The notes beneath the pieces are model-generated. The model did no database searches, was not told where the DNA came from, and saw nothing but the letters and a program-made list of their open reading frames with translations. Both the position numbers and the translations under genes were made by a program. Shown here in pieces: positions 45,501 to 58,721 of a DNA stretch of 64,000 bases. The DNA lies in NCBI GenBank assembly GCA_016617855.1, contig JAECUM010004938.1, positions 54,131 through 118,130 of the forward strand. Direction: 5' to 3'. The first letter of the stretch is position 1. Every line of letters begins with the position of its first letter. Origin of the DNA: Megalonaias nervosa. Its lineage: Eukaryota > Mollusca > Bivalvia > Unionida > Unionidae.

Positions 45501-47799
45501 CTCTGTAGCAGACATACATAAATACGTAAGCCAAGTCGGCTGTTCATTTGCAGCCCAAGTTACGCATTTGATCTCCAGTGCTAGTCTAACTGCGACAGGC
45601 AGTCATCGAACAAGCCAACCCATTTTCAAGCTTAACTCAAAGTAAATCTAAACCACATTACATATTTAGCTTCTGTGTGAATTTATAAATGCTAGGCTTA
45701 TGATAATTAGGTTCATGCCTTCTACCTTAAAAATTAGGGAGGTGTCAAAATACGAAACTATCCAGTGAGACCTAAGCTGTATTCAAGGAAGCTAACTTGC
45801 AGTATCGGACAAACGAGATTTATCTCCTTTTTAATAAATTTCTATTGTGAAAACCTGCCTGTTTCATTTCTGATGATTTGTTACAAATATAATTTATTTG
45901 CGATTTCTGGTCTGGCTGGTCTAGCAATATTTTGAAAGAATATTTTGTCAATTCTCGAATTAAATTTTGCCATTTGTATGGTTCGATCTGAAACATCTAC
46001 TTCATATACTAAGTCAACACTTGGTTTTAAAATCCTAGATTATGTAATTTTGGTTGAATCATTGTAGATAGAGCTTCTAAAATTTAGCAGATACCCAAAT
46101 TGCACTATAAATTTGGACACATAAAAACTGTTCATTTATCAATGGCAAATATGTAACTTGTTCTTTATTCATATTGCACTTTTTGGATCAGCTGATATTC
46201 AAAGCATTTGTTGCTGGTTTCAGTGTTATCATCGAAAGTATTCTTAAGTCTACAGTTTTTCTAAAACACTGTATGGCATCATTTGTGACGTATAAAATTG
46301 ACGAATCAAGCATTATTATTCTCTTCTAACTTTGCCCTTACATTTATCCCAATTCAAATTGGAAATTGAAGATGCATAATCTCTTCATACCATACAGACT
46401 TTAAGATCAAATAGTAATGTACATAAGCTTAATTAACCGAAGTCTTTGCTTTTATTTTATAATCGTGAAATATTTTGATCACCGTTCTATACAAAATAGC
46501 AAGGTTATTACAATATACATAATTACTATTATTTAAGATGGTCAAGAATTTTAAAAATATGTTTTGTTTGCTGTGCTAGCTCACAAACAATGCTGGGGTA
46601 GATGGCTTACAAAAGTGTGCTAATTCAGAAGGTGCAAGTTAGTAAGTTAAAACAAGTGAAGGTGCATTCAAGTTAAACCAAGAAGAATGAATAAATGTAA
46701 ATTATTTAGAAGCACATTTACAACCCTCAAATACTATTTACGTTAAGAGGTGACAGTTTTACACGTATTATTTACATACCCATCTGTGCCAAGAATATGT
46801 AGGTGAGACTAAAATTCCATGTAAGAAAAAAAGAACAACTAAGGATTTCTGTACTAAAACAACATAGAACGTGTTCAGTATCAGATAATATGAATTATCC
46901 AATCTGGTACAATAGCAACATTAAATTGGAAGATACAAAACGTTTCATTTTTGAGCGCTTATTAACACTAATAAATCAACTGTTCGACTACAGTGCAATA
47001 TAAATTCCATTAATTCAATAGTTTGACTTCTGTTCTAATTAATGCTATGAATTAATTTGATTTTTATTCTACCTCATCAGCTATGCAAAGTAGTGAGTAT
47101 GCTGAGAAAGATGGAATTAAATTTTGTCAATAGATTACTTTGTTTTTCCTTTTTATGTTTATGTACAAAAGAAACGATTGTACAAAAAAATAATTTTTCA
47201 GGTATGCTAATTCTCTCAATATACTAACTACCAATATCTTTCTCTAGTGGATGTATTTACTGAAAGAAAGACATGTTTTGGTCAGCTTGTATGAAGATAA
47301 ATATTTTCCTATGAAACACTAAGATGGGTACGATATTGAGGTTATCTTTTCTATCATACTTAGCTTACAAGGATATGTACTGATATCAAATTGAGCTAAA
47401 AACAAATTATATTTCATGATATCTTGTAATTTTACTAATATGGTTCAAGCCGGTTTATATATTAGCTCTCTGGGCTGGAAGATGGAAACAATTGATTTGA
47501 TGCATGAAATAGATATGCATGAGTTAATTTCAGTTTGATAGCTCTACTATACCTTTATTGTTGAATACTTAAGAATGACTCAAGAATTTCTTGCAGCAAA
47601 GATTTCAGATGATGTTATTCATCAATGTTGCTTTAATGAGAAGTAGAACATTTTCGATATACAAAGGACTAATTTATCAGTCAGTACCTAGACACTTTTG
47701 GCAGCTACAAAAAGCATTGTTAAATGCAGAAACAATTGAAAATAATACTGTTCTTATTTAATGAACCTGAAGGTCATCATGTTGGTATTTAAACTCGCT
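41959..47799. other. no gene recognised; (CA)n 42459-42529, (GACA)n 44148-44171
   Basis: Nearly 6 kb of AT-rich DNA with two microsatellites. Short open frames here lack motifs and codon structure, and none is supported. Confidence 0.5.
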
Positions 47800-49358
47800 A
47801 CACTTAATATGAAAATTTGTTGTATTGACGGTCATTTAGTATATTGTGAACTTTAATGGACCGTGTTTTCATATTTTCATCATAAAGTATAGGAATCTTG
47901 GGGTATGTATACATTGTTAACAGTCTGGAGAGAATTCAAAGAACATTTTATTCCAGTCGGGGTTAAATTCACTGCATTGTTGTTAGGTCATTTTTTCCAA
48001 GAACAAATGAATCATAAAGGCAATGCAATCTTATTGACTAGTTGAACTTTGTCAATTCCATGTGACGACTTAATTTCCTCATTTGATTTGAACCTAATCC
48101 TAAGACACAACTTTAGCCACTCAGCCACTGTGTCTACCCCTAGGCTTTATACAGTGTAAATATGCGATATTTTCTTAGAGTAGAGATGGTAAATACATAT
48201 AAGTAAATTGTCATTTGCCAGTCATGTAGTGTTCAGATTTTGTTAGAAATAAACCTATCAGTGGTCATTTAAAATGTTTTTGAAATATGAAACTGAATCA
48301 GGAAGAAGTAACCAGACGTTTGTTACTGAAAAATATTTAAAATAGAAAGTTAAAAAATTTTGGTTGGTATTATCCACAACATTTACACAGTATTTAGTTC
48401 CAACTGGATATTACGGGTACATAACTCATCTTGACACACTGATTCGATCGAAGCAAAGTATACAATTCACACTAGTTTATTATTGCTTTTTAGTGAACTT
48501 AATAAAGGAATTCCACTTTTTCATGTTCCTAATTCCGATGATATTGCATATTTGTACAATGATTCCTCAGAGCTACAAATATTATAATAAGGAAACATTG
48601 CTGCATGTAAGTAAACCTCAGCAAACTATTATTATAGTAAATTATATTCTGTCTCTGTATCCAATGCATGACATCAACATTCGACTGACACAATTCACAC
48701 AAGATGGCTGCTCAATCGAGTGCACACAATTCTGGTAGTATTAATTATAACACCAATAATGTTTCCTTTTACAATGCCATATATTTTTAAGATCAGGACA
48801 TTCTGCATCTCAAAACAGTAGCTCTGGACTCTTTCATTTTCTTCAAAGAGTGTTACTGTATAATTTGATCTTAATGTGCATTTTGATTCAAACGCTGGTT
48901 TACAAAGATACGATTACCGAAAAATGCAAAAAAAAAAAGAAAAAGAAAAATGTATCGTGTATGACATGCAAGTGAACACGCTAATATTCCATCAACGGAA
49001 AGAATGTCCATATGTTGCAAAGAATGTACTTACGTTCGGGTGTTTAAATGATGTGCAAAATTGAAAATTGAAATTATTATTTTTCCAGCCGAACTAATAT
49101 GCCTCCGGTTCGATGATGAGCATATGTGCTACTTCCACTTATTTATTTATCTTTTTTATTTATTTATTTATTTTGTCTCGGTTTTATTCACATAAAGGTG
49201 CGAAATGCGAGACATTTACACTCCTTGCCGACGTCTCCAGGTTCTTGGTTATAAGTTCTGACAAGATCTTCATGCACGAATTAGAAGTTCAAAACGTCAA
49301 AATAAGTGTAAAAAATTAAGTAACTAAACAAAGAAATTCAAGGAATTTATTCAAAACC

Positions 49359-49422
<64 letters not shown>

Positions 49423-50560
49423 TTCATTTTTGTGCCTCAAGCGGATTATGCTTAATCTTGGTATCAGTGTTAAAATGTGTAAAATGTCACAAGTTAAAGA
49501 TGGTTGTAATAGCTTAAGTATCTGATCAGGTCACCTACGTATGCATTCAAACATGGTATCAAAAATTCATTTGTATACGTTAAATGAGTCTTGCCCATTG
49601 TTCCTAAAAATCTTCTCCACACAGACAGACATATCTATAGAAGCACGGACGTATATATGGGCTGGACCAAATTAAATTATCCTCACTGACTGACGTAGGC
49701 AAGTGGAGTTCGGGTCAATGATTTATATACATATGTACCTGCTTCGATCAAACTTCGTTGGAGATCATACCTGTTTTGCAAAGTAATATAGTTTCTGAAA
49801 CTTAAGTCCTGTTGTAAACTTTCACAACTTGTAGGCGCTAGAGTATACAATATATAGGAAGATAACACTTTTCATTGTTTATATGAATCTCAGTCTGATA
49901 ATTTTAGGCACAAACCTAATTTACTTATGGAAGTGTATTTCTTTATGCTAATGTATCATTAAATAAATACAAGATTTTAACTCGTTTTTATTATATAGTC
50001 AAAACATATCACATCTTTTGTATGGTCATTAACTGAATTTAATCTTATGTTGAGAGAATTTATGAAATGTGTATGTGTGTATGTCTGAAGGGTGTGTGTT
50101 TGTGTGTGTGACATTTTGAGCCCCATGTATACGATGTAATTTTATTATTACGTTTGAAGTGCCTATAAACAGGTAGGGGTGTTAAAGCACGAATGAATAT
50201 TTTTCCCTTCAGATTTTATTCATACAATACCAATAATTGAAGCAAAAGTGAAATTAATTTCATACTGAAATTATATTTTTAGTATTGCAATGAATATCAA
50301 ATAAGTTTGAAAGATTGTAGCTGACACAATGGAATGCAGAAGATGTCATATTTACATTTATAATGGTGGAATTTGTTCGTTTTTTTTGTTGGAAATGACA
50401 GCATGAGTTCCTTCAAGTACACCTATTTATTTTAAGGAAATAAAAGTCGGTATGTTGAAGTGAATAGATATTTTGATATCGATAACTGAATAAGTATGGC
50501 GTATCTGTTTCCTTCAATAACTAACTTGAATTATGTTTTGTCATCGACGTCTAGCTCGAG

Positions 50561-50631
<71 letters not shown>

Positions 50632-50635
50632 TATT
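47800..50635 (+). repeat. long repeat D, copy C
   Basis: Aligns with copy A from its start (GGTCATTTAGTATA-TGTGAAC, CCGTGTTTTCATATTTTCAT) to the terminal (CT)n(CA)n at 50564-50631. Contains a (TA)n expansion at 49362-49418 absent from A. Confidence 0.8.
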
Positions 50636-50915
50636 CTTGAAAAACCGATAAAACGAGGACATATGATTTGTACCATCAAAACAGGGACATCTTTATTTTA
50701 GCAAATTTCGGGCGATAAAGATCTGTTTTTCTGTGCATTTGATATATACACGCCTTTTATAATTGATCTGTGGTTGATTTCCAAGAAACAATACATCAAA
50801 AGTTTTACTATCAGAACGGGGACACATTTAGGTTATTGATATGGAAATGCTCCTATTTTGCATATCTCATATTTTATGTATGACAACATCTCTATTTACG
50901 TGCATCATGCTATGG

Positions 50916-51000
50916 AACCGCGGCAGTTTAGTTGGTCGAGCGTCAGTCTCGTAGTCTAACGGTCGTAGATTCGATACCCGCACAGGCCAGCCTGGGTCGG
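50916..51000 (+). repeat. tRNA-like SINE head
   Basis: GCGGCAGTTTAGTTGGTCGA (A box) and GGTCGTAGATTCGATACCCG (B box) have tRNA-like spacing (about 34 bp) and are followed by a CAGCCTGGGTCGGCAGCC segment and T-rich DNA. It has no anticodon-arm pairing good enough for a working tRNA, so a SINE is more likely. Confidence 0.6.
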
Positions 51001-51009
51001 CAGCCTCAG

Positions 51010-52219
51010 TGTCCTTATTATTTTTATTTCAAAAAGCCCATAGGCTGCATAGATGAGAATTTCACACTTTCTGTACTCAGTGAACTTATTGCTCGTGTGT
51101 ATGACAATGTTCGAAATCAGTATGAAAAAAATATCAAAGCTATGTATAGGAGGAATACGTAAACGTTTCGTAATAAAAGCACAAAAATAATGTGCAAGTT
51201 GACATACCTGTTGAAAATCGCCGAAAACCACAGTTCCTGGTATTAAAATGTTCTCACCCAGTATGATCGTTTGAAGGTTCTGTATATGAAATACCCCAAG
51301 CCACCTACCTTACCTTTCTCTTTAGCATGAACCCTAATATAACAACATTAATTTTGGAGCATTCTGAATGAACAGCCCCAGAATAAATATATGAATATTA
51401 GTCCCATTCAGTATTAAGACCACACCATATTTATACTAGAAAAGATCCCTCTTGAGTCTGATATTGGAAAAATATATTTGAGAGTATTTCGGCAAGTTCC
51501 AAGTACTTCACAAATATTTTAAAGATCATTAAGCGAATACATAATGCATGTGGAGGAAAAACAAACAAACATATTTACTTCAGTTTTCTTAGTTCGACAA
51601 CATACAAAGCGTTGCTCTTTTTATAGCCGTTGTTGGTTTTATGTTTGACTCCATACAACATTAATACACCCTGCATTAGTGGAGAAATTAATATTCTTCT
51701 CTTGTATATTTGCGATCCAACCTTTGACAGTGAGGTTTCAAAATGACTTTTTCCACGGAAAGCAACTTCTAAATGATAATTATTTAGTTTTATTTTGGCT
51801 TGTTTCTCAACAGTATTTAAAATGTTAGCAACTTATTCCCTACATGCTACGTTATGTTTTCAATTATGTATTAATAAAAATCCTAACAGACACAACAATC
51901 AGTCAATGAAACGAAGGTAAGGTAAGTAAAAAGTTAGAAAAAAAAAATCGCATTGGTGTTATATATATCTATATTTTTGGTAACTCTTAGTGTATGGATG
52001 TATCTATATTATATGTAGCTTTTGTTCATGACTGTACATTTTAATGATCATCTATAGTGAAGATATTAGATACTTAAGTTTATTGCCAACGAGTATAAAA
52101 TGTTATTTTAAGATATTAATAATGTTGATCGCGTAGGATCTATAAATAGTTGTTGACGTAGGTGTTTACGAACATTAATAATAAAAGCAACTCTGGGATA
52201 ATTTCTCATTGGCTGGTGG
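51010..52219. other. no gene recognised
   Basis: AT-rich without supported features. Part of it may be the body of the SINE starting at 50916. Confidence 0.4.
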
Positions 52220-52560
52220 GGTCAGCTGGGTTCTTAGAAGAATTAAGTTATTTTCCACTAGATGTGTTAGGTCAGGTCGGTTCTTTTATGATGTGGCATA
52301 TTTGCGAAATGATACGTAGCTAGAAATAGCAAAATGCGTTTGAACCACTTTTCTTGTATATAAATGTTTTGGTCAGTCCTATTTCTTATGTTCTTGTTGT
52401 AACATCATTCAGATGTACTTAATGTTGTGTCTAATATTATTTGAGATGAAGCATTTGTTTAGAGTATTCATTGAAAATACAAAGCCCTCATTGGACTAAA
52501 ATATTATTCTTGGACTATTGTGAATTATTCAAAGGAGGTCTAGAAAACGCATTAAAAAAC
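52220..52560 (+). repeat. dispersed repeat family R, copy 2
   Basis: Diverged same-orientation copy of 5960-6400. The 77-residue open frame at 52471-52704 begins inside it and is not supported as a gene. Confidence 0.65.
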
Positions 52561-55530
52561 AATTTCTATGAATCAGCTGAAACATATAATCAGCAAACAT
52601 TTGCAAGCAAAATTATATCTTATACAATGGCGTTTACAACATCATGTATTTTGGAAGAAATACTATATTTTTCTCACCAAAGTACGTCCATTCAACTTAC
52701 ATAAATTAAAATGGAGAACAATTTGGATTTTTAACGTTTATTTGATATTAAGTGCTTAATGTCTTTTGTTTGTACATCAAACAATTTTAGATTTTATCCT
52801 TGAACAAATTATGTGAGACACATCATGCATACCAAGTCATTTAAAATGTCAGTGATAGAGCATGAACCAACAATTAATGGTACATCTTACGACAGAGGTT
52901 CTAGCACATGGCATTAGTTACATTTGTACACTCCCTTGTTGGCATTTTGGAAATAATTGATACTGCAGATTCCATCCATTGTTGGTACACCATCTGATAA
53001 ATTTAGGGGTTGTTTAAATAGGACCCTCATAAAGTACCTGATTTAAATATTTAATTTTTATACAAATAACTAAGTCCTAAATTCAATTATAGAAGTCATA
53101 ATTTTATCTTGGGTATGGAAAACAAAAGCGAAAGAAAACTGTAGATAATATATTTTAACTTAATGGGTAAAAATAGATCTGAGAATATCAGTTCGCCTTT
53201 CCAATCGTATGTGGAAGAGAAGGGCTTGCTGGTGTAGTTTACAATCTCTTTGTTTATACCCATCAAACAAAATGCAAACATCCGGATGTGAAAATTGACG
53301 TATGTTGGTCCCAATGTTATATAAAAGAAGGAATAAAATGTTCCTATTGGAGAAATCAAGGAGCAAATAATGCAGTTAATATTGTGTTCGCTGGAACATC
53401 ACGTCCAATAACCTTGACTTAATGGAACACTTCAATCTTAGTTGTATAATATAGTCAATGGAACTTGTCATTCAGCCAAGATTAAACATGAAATTGGTTT
53501 ATGAGATTGTTCGTTAACTTCGTTTTCTGTAGCATATATACAACCTTCATTCTAAATGTTGCTTAAAAGGTATCCATCAAGAATATTGTTTGATGGCATT
53601 CTACACTTAGTTTTCATCATTCTCTCCCAGATTTATGGAATCTAGAGAGTACCTGAACCTCAAGCATTTTCCACCATTATCTATCCTTAGCAGTAGCTTG
53701 CTGCCTTCTGGTACTTGGGTTCAACAGTGCTTTTTTTTCTGAACCCGGATATCATGACACAGACGACTGGCTAGAATATAAAATGCTTATCAGTTGTGAC
53801 ATGTTCACATTTTGTTTCCTTAATTTGATAGCTGTTATTTTATGGGGTTCTTTTGTGCCATACCTTGCTGCAAACATACACAACAACATGCACATCGTAC
53901 ATGCGATCTCGTACAGTTCGCTAAAGTGAATTAAAACGGGTTTGATATTGTGAAAACCATATATCTCTTTTCATTTAACGCTTCCAAGTATTTCATGATC
54001 TGACTATTGAATATTACTGGTACTGCTGTTTCTCTTTCTACCCAAGTTTCACTTGTAGTCAAGATCTTCCATAGTTTATTCTCCACTTTAGTTAGATCAT
54101 TTATAGCAGGCGTGTGTATGTGTTCACGTCAGAACCTTCACTGGCACGACATCAGTTGAAATGTCTAAGCTAACACCATTTTTGAAAGTTCAACCTAATA
54201 TTGTGTCACTGCTTCATTCTGTGTGAAGGATATGAGGGACTAGTACGGGAAGGAGCAGTGAATTGATGGATCAATCATTTGTCGTCTTCCCTCGTCTTTT
54301 GCTAGTTTTAAAGAACAACTGTGCCGCCAGAGCTCCCTGTGCATAAAATAACCAATATAGTTTCGACATGGGCCATAGTTAACAGCTTTGCAATTCTCCC
54401 ATGTAGACAGATAGCGAGGTGCCGGTCATCTCTACCACCCCCTTTTTTTTAGCACGTTCCAGTTGTGGATGTAATTAGCTATATTTCTTAGTTTATCAAG
54501 GAGTTCTGTATCTTTCATCTCTTGTTCATTTTGGAGACTGTCAGAGACTCCATCCTGCTGAGGACTGGTTTCAAACAGGTCAATCGAAGTATTATATTTG
54601 CAGTTGATTTCGCAACTTCAGGAGTTCTTTTTGTATGTAGTCGGTTTGTTGACATTTGCTCCTTTTGATACGGATATTTAATTGGATTATATGTGATTCA
54701 TTGATTCTATCTTAGATTTCTTTGAAGCCATGGGCTAAGGACATTCATCTCGTATAGGCGATCGAATTTAAGTCAATATGAACCGGAGACTCATTGCTCA
54801 TCTTTAGCGGGCATGTATTCGTACTATCACCCATCGTATCAATGAAATTATGCAGTAAATACGTAAATATATAGTAAATTAGTAGCACTTATGCCCATCA
54901 GTTTTACACCATGCAAACCTAATTACAAAAGTGAATGATGCTTTATGGTCGAAATAGCCCGAATATGCTTCTGCCAGTAGCTCATGTACCTTCTACATAC
55001 ATGTAAAATCTTAGTTAATTGCCGCCCATTACCGGATTGGAGCTATTTTCAGTGTAGAGCACCATACATTTTTCTCGTTCTTTCTTTGATTCTCTGTATG
55101 ATCAGATCCCCATAATGTTCTAGACGATAGAAAATACCTTCGCTTACAAGTCGAAGGTTTTTTGTTGTCTTTTTTTAATGAAAATTCGATTCATGCAGAG
55201 TATGGATCGTCTTTTAAGCGCGACGTAAAATATGTTTTTTTAAATAATTCTAGGGTTAATGTTGGAAACTCTAGATGTTTGCCGTACACAAGAATAATGT
55301 CAATTCAAATAGTTTTACGGTTTCATGTCACTATTCTCAGTCAGACATGCTTATATGGTATGCGTTGTGTTCCTTGATTTGACAGTATTCATTATAAAAT
55401 ACTTGTGTGTACAGTTATTTGGATTTTAATAATTTGAAAATATTACTGATAAACCAAATACTACCTACCGCAAAGTCACGTGTCCGTCAGTGTTATTTAC
55501 CGTGGTTGTTCACATACAATTATATTGCTT
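52561..55530. other. no gene recognised; one unexplained minus-strand open frame
   Basis: Mostly featureless. On the minus strand 54616-54308 is free of stops for 103 codons and reads plausibly (SIDLFETSPQQDGVSDSL, KLRNIANYIHNWNVL) but has no motif I recognise; it may be decayed transposon coding. A fragment like the MITE end at 11941 occurs near 55148. Confidence 0.35.
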
Positions 55531-55822
55531 AGCAGCAGAGAGGGTGAACAGTCCATTTGCTTGAATTGTCTTTTGTTTGAAAAATAAAGCTTCCTACGAA
55601 AAAAAAAAATAAGGTCAATAACGCTAAACAGAAGCCTCTAACTGACCATGAGATTTCTCTAGGTCAGTAACGCTAAATCGAAGCCTCTAACTGACCATGA
55701 GATTTCTCTAATTGGTTTAGCTCATCTTGTCACTTTATTTTGGACGCTTGTGTTTCATTTTTTTATGCGTGTCTGTTTACTCGTCCTGTCACTCACTATT
55801 GATCGTCACCCTCTCTGCTGCT
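55531..55822. repeat. 292-bp segment with perfect 17-bp inverted repeats
   Basis: AGCAGCAGAGAGGGTGA (55531-55547) and its exact complement TCACCCTCTCTGCTGCT (55806-55822) bound a noncoding segment. Inside it a 49-bp unit is duplicated in tandem (55612 and 55661, containing GCCTCTAACTGACCATGAGA). The arms start AG like Polinton ends, and it sits 26 bp before the first gene of element 2. It could be a MITE or a regulatory/terminal remnant. Confidence 0.7.
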
Positions 55823-55848
55823 GTAATTAAATCATTATTATATCAATA

Positions 55849-56286
55849 ATGGAATCTCACACAGCTAAACTAGCTCGACAGCGACTAGAGGCAATTAAAA
55901 GTTATCTCCCCGTCCGTGATTCTATCAAGCAACAACTAGAAGCTGGTCAGGAGTATCAGGTGGAATTTGCAGAAGGTGCAGAACAGTTATTTAAACCGGT
56001 TACACAGACTACTAAAGGTCTTCTTCCAACGTTAAAGAAAACCGCTGAAGCAACTGGAAAAATAACAGAAAGAACTAAGAAAACAAAAAAGATTCTACGA
56101 GAACTTCCAACTGAAATAGTTGCTGCTCAGCCACAATTACAAGAAGAAATACAACAAGTACTTGATGGTGTTGATACAGTTCGTGAGGAGGATGGTGATA
56201 TAAAAGATTATATACAAGAACCAAAAAAAAAAGTTTCAGAACTGAAACTAATGATAGATTTACCGATAGAAATATTTCCTATATAA
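55849..56286 (+). CDS. coiled-coil protein
   Basis: 145 residues, ATG 55849 preceded by TTATATCAATA. The Lys/Glu/Gln-rich sequence has heptad-like helices (LARQRLEAIKSYLP; LKKTAEATGKITERTKKTKK; QPQLQEEIQQVLDGVDTV). It shares an FKPVT segment and first-in-block position with the coiled-coil gene 23415-24098 of element 1. A frame change near the 3' end may have truncated it. Function unknown. Confidence 0.6.
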   Translation: MESHTAKLARQRLEAIKSYLPVRDSIKQQLEAGQEYQVEFAEGAEQLFKPVTQTTKGLLPTLKKTAEATGKITERTKKTKKILRELPTEIVAAQPQLQEEIQQVLDGVDTVREEDGDIKDYIQEPKKKVSELKLMIDLPIEIFPI

Positions 56287-56824
56287 AAGTATTGACACGG
56301 CAAGATTACCTGCGTTTGCTGTGCAAAGTTTAAATCAGAGGGAAAATTTTCTAAACCCCGGGTATGATTATCATGTAAATCGTGACACCTGGTACAAATG
56401 GATATTTCGCATACATTTTGGAGCTGATCAGGCCCGAAGTGATGATCCAAGATATATTACATTTATTGATGGGATAAATAACTATCTTGCCCAACAACAA
56501 TCACCACTCCAAAGGTTGCGCCCTCCGACTCCTCCAATACCACAATCGCCGCAATTGTATGATATAGATATTGATCCTGGTGCCACTGGAAGTGGTCTTA
56601 CTACTCGAGGAAGTGGTCTTATTACTCCATGTCTCGATAACATCCTTGCCGATGTTGAAAAACTAGAAATCCTCATTGGAGGAAAACGAGCTGGTAATAA
56701 TTCCCCAGAAATCATTAATGAAGCAGCTGATATTTGTCAAAGATTATTTACAGGCGGTATCATGGATATTAATGTGTATCGGTCCCTCATTAATGAAATC
56801 GCCGATGATTACCACAATGATTGA
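56287..56824 (+). CDS. unidentified structural protein with Pro-rich linker
   Basis: A long frame to stop 56824. ATG 56321 gives 167 residues, but reading upstream in frame (IDTARLPAFAV) is also protein-like, so the true start or a frameshift link to the previous gene is unresolved. The middle has a Pro/Ser-rich linker (RPPTPPIPQSPQ) and the C-terminus a helical EIINEAADICQRLFTGGI...YRSLINEI segment like the end of the element 1 protein 23008-23415. Function unknown. Confidence 0.5.
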
Positions 56825-56858
56825 TTGTATGCAATTAGATCAGTGACAAGAAAATAAG

Positions 56859-57302
56859 ATGATCCTACATAATGCTCAACGTGAACCTGTAATGGTCAGG
56901 GTGATAAATTCGCGATTACCAACCTGTAAAGCGATTTACGGTGATGGACTCGGTGACGTTGTTCAGGGTCTATTTAGAAGGATAGCCCCAAAAGCAACAC
57001 CGATTGTAAAGCAACTGGGAATGAAAGCTATTGACGTTGTTCGTGAAAAAGGTATTGGTGCTGTTAGTGATGCTGCTAGGAAAGCATTCTCAGCAATCAA
57101 GGATAGATTAGCACGATTAATACGACGAAAACTTCAACCAGTAAAATTACCCAGCACTGACGTTATGCCTGCAAATGTTAGTAAAATAATCAATCAAGCT
57201 GCGAATCAAAAACTAGCAGTTTGCTGGTGTACCACTATCATAAAACGAAAAAATATAACTGCTAGTCTAATAGCTTTAAGTGGTCTTCGTGTTAGACGAT
57301 AG
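56859..57302 (+). CDS. pVI-like amphipathic minor capsid protein
   Basis: 147 residues, intact. Residues about 25-95 hold a Gly-rich start (YGDGLGDVVQGLFRRIAPK) and amphipathic basic helices (DAARKAFSAIKDRLARLIRR). It is located directly upstream of the major capsid gene with 14 bp between, as for 21915-22136 in element 1. About twice as long as the element 1 protein. pVI-like role is inferred from position and amphipathicity. Confidence 0.6.
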   Translation: MILHNAQREPVMVRVINSRLPTCKAIYGDGLGDVVQGLFRRIAPKATPIVKQLGMKAIDVVREKGIGAVSDAARKAFSAIKDRLARLIRRKLQPVKLPSTDVMPANVSKIINQAANQKLAVCWCTTIIKRKNITASLIALSGLRVRR

Positions 57303-57316
57303 CAATTATAATAACG

Positions 57317-58685
57317 ATGTTCAAACGTGTATCTGATCCCGCCTTCGACATGGACGCACCAATACTCAAGGATGAGTCTGTGCGCGTTTATCAGTATTAT
57401 TCTTATGACGCACGACAGCCAAATCAGCGTGGGCGAATTGAGCTGCAAGTTCAGGATAAAAGCAGAAATTTCTTACCCGCTGAAGCATTTATTGAAGTAG
57501 AAGGTGAAATTTTAAAAGCAGATAATAGTGAATATGTAGCTGACATTAAGGTTGGTTATGTAAATAATGGCATTATGGCGTTGTTCGACAGCGCTACGTT
57601 TATTATCGACGGAAGAAATATTGAATCAATTCAGAAAGACGTCGACGTTGCCACGACGATACTTGGCCTTGCAAGATACAGCGATGAATATTCAAGATCA
57701 GCTTGTCCGTCAATGATGTTTGTCAAGGATGCTTCTGACAACCCTGACAACATACCGTACAATATAAGACGACCAAAAAACATCGCCGATAACAACGACG
57801 CTGATGTGTGGCCTGTGGTTCATGGTGCTAATACAGAATTCAACTTAGGATTTGCATCACGTCGATCAATGCTGAAAGATAGAATTAGAAGATTTTTGTG
57901 TACAATTCCACTGTCACATATTTTTTGGATTTTGCAGAAATGTCCGAAAGGTTATTTTCGGAGCCAAGCACACAGTTGTACTTGTAAGAAAGGCTACCGA
58001 CGATGATGCTGGTGATGCTGGTAAAGTAATACTGACAAAACTTTCACTGTGGATGCCAGTAATGACTCCAACAATACCAGAAGAACAACGTTTACTCTCT
58101 TTTATGGACTTAGGTGGTAAATCAGTGTTATCATGGTTGACGATTACCACAGATAGTGTTCAAAGTACAATTAATGGTTTATTCACATGGCAGATAGCAT
58201 CACAGCAGGGGGTGTCAGCACCGCGACATATATTTTATGCTTTCCAAGATGCTGCACGAGTAAACTCACAAACACACAGTATAACGATATTTGACAAACT
58301 CGGTGTTTCTGAGGTTTCACTGAGAATAAATTGATATCAAGAACCAGCTGAGGATATATTATTAAATTTTGACCACAATCACGTTGCACGTGCATATCAT
58401 CGTTTGATGACATTCATGGGACGTGATCAAAATGTTGATTATGGTCTACAAATATCACAGCTAGATTTTACAACGCCGTATCCGATTTATTACTTTTCTC
58501 TGGAACATTTGGATTTGTTTAGAAAATCTGTCGTTGATATACATTTTCGAGCTCGTGTGAATAGAAATGTCGTTAATATTCTTAATTACAGAGCAATCGC
58601 TGTTATACTCAGCGACAAAACAATGTTACTTGAAGGTTTTGATGGACGAATGAGAGTTATTGATGCCCCAGTTGAAAACATTTAA
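57317..58685 (+). pseudogene. major capsid protein (double jelly roll), one frameshift and one stop
   Basis: 456 codons overall, ATG 57317 after TTATAATAACG. The N-terminus has FDMDAPILKDESVRVYQY and NFLPAEAFIEVEGEIL, then GIMALFDSATFIIDGRNIE. A +1 frameshift in the T-run at about 57920 moves into FGFCRNVRKVIFGAKHT, almost identical to the element 1 strand, then KLSLWMPVMTPTIP and RHIFYAFQDAARVNSQ. TGA 58332-58334 interrupts the frame, which resumes with FDHNHVARAYHRLMTFMGRD and ends ILSDKTMLLEGFDGRMRV. The family is certain; the copy is dead as written. Confidence 0.9.
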
Positions 58686-58721
58686 TTAGCTCACTCACGA
58701 TAATTATAACGTCATATCATC

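Noticed and set aside
50916..51000. Functional tRNA gene
   Set aside because: A- and B-box-like sequences are present but acceptor and anticodon stems do not pair well. A SINE head is more likely.
52471..52704. 77-residue open frame
   Set aside because: It begins inside a dispersed repeat (copy 2 of family R), has no motif, and the matching part of copy 1 does not conserve the frame.
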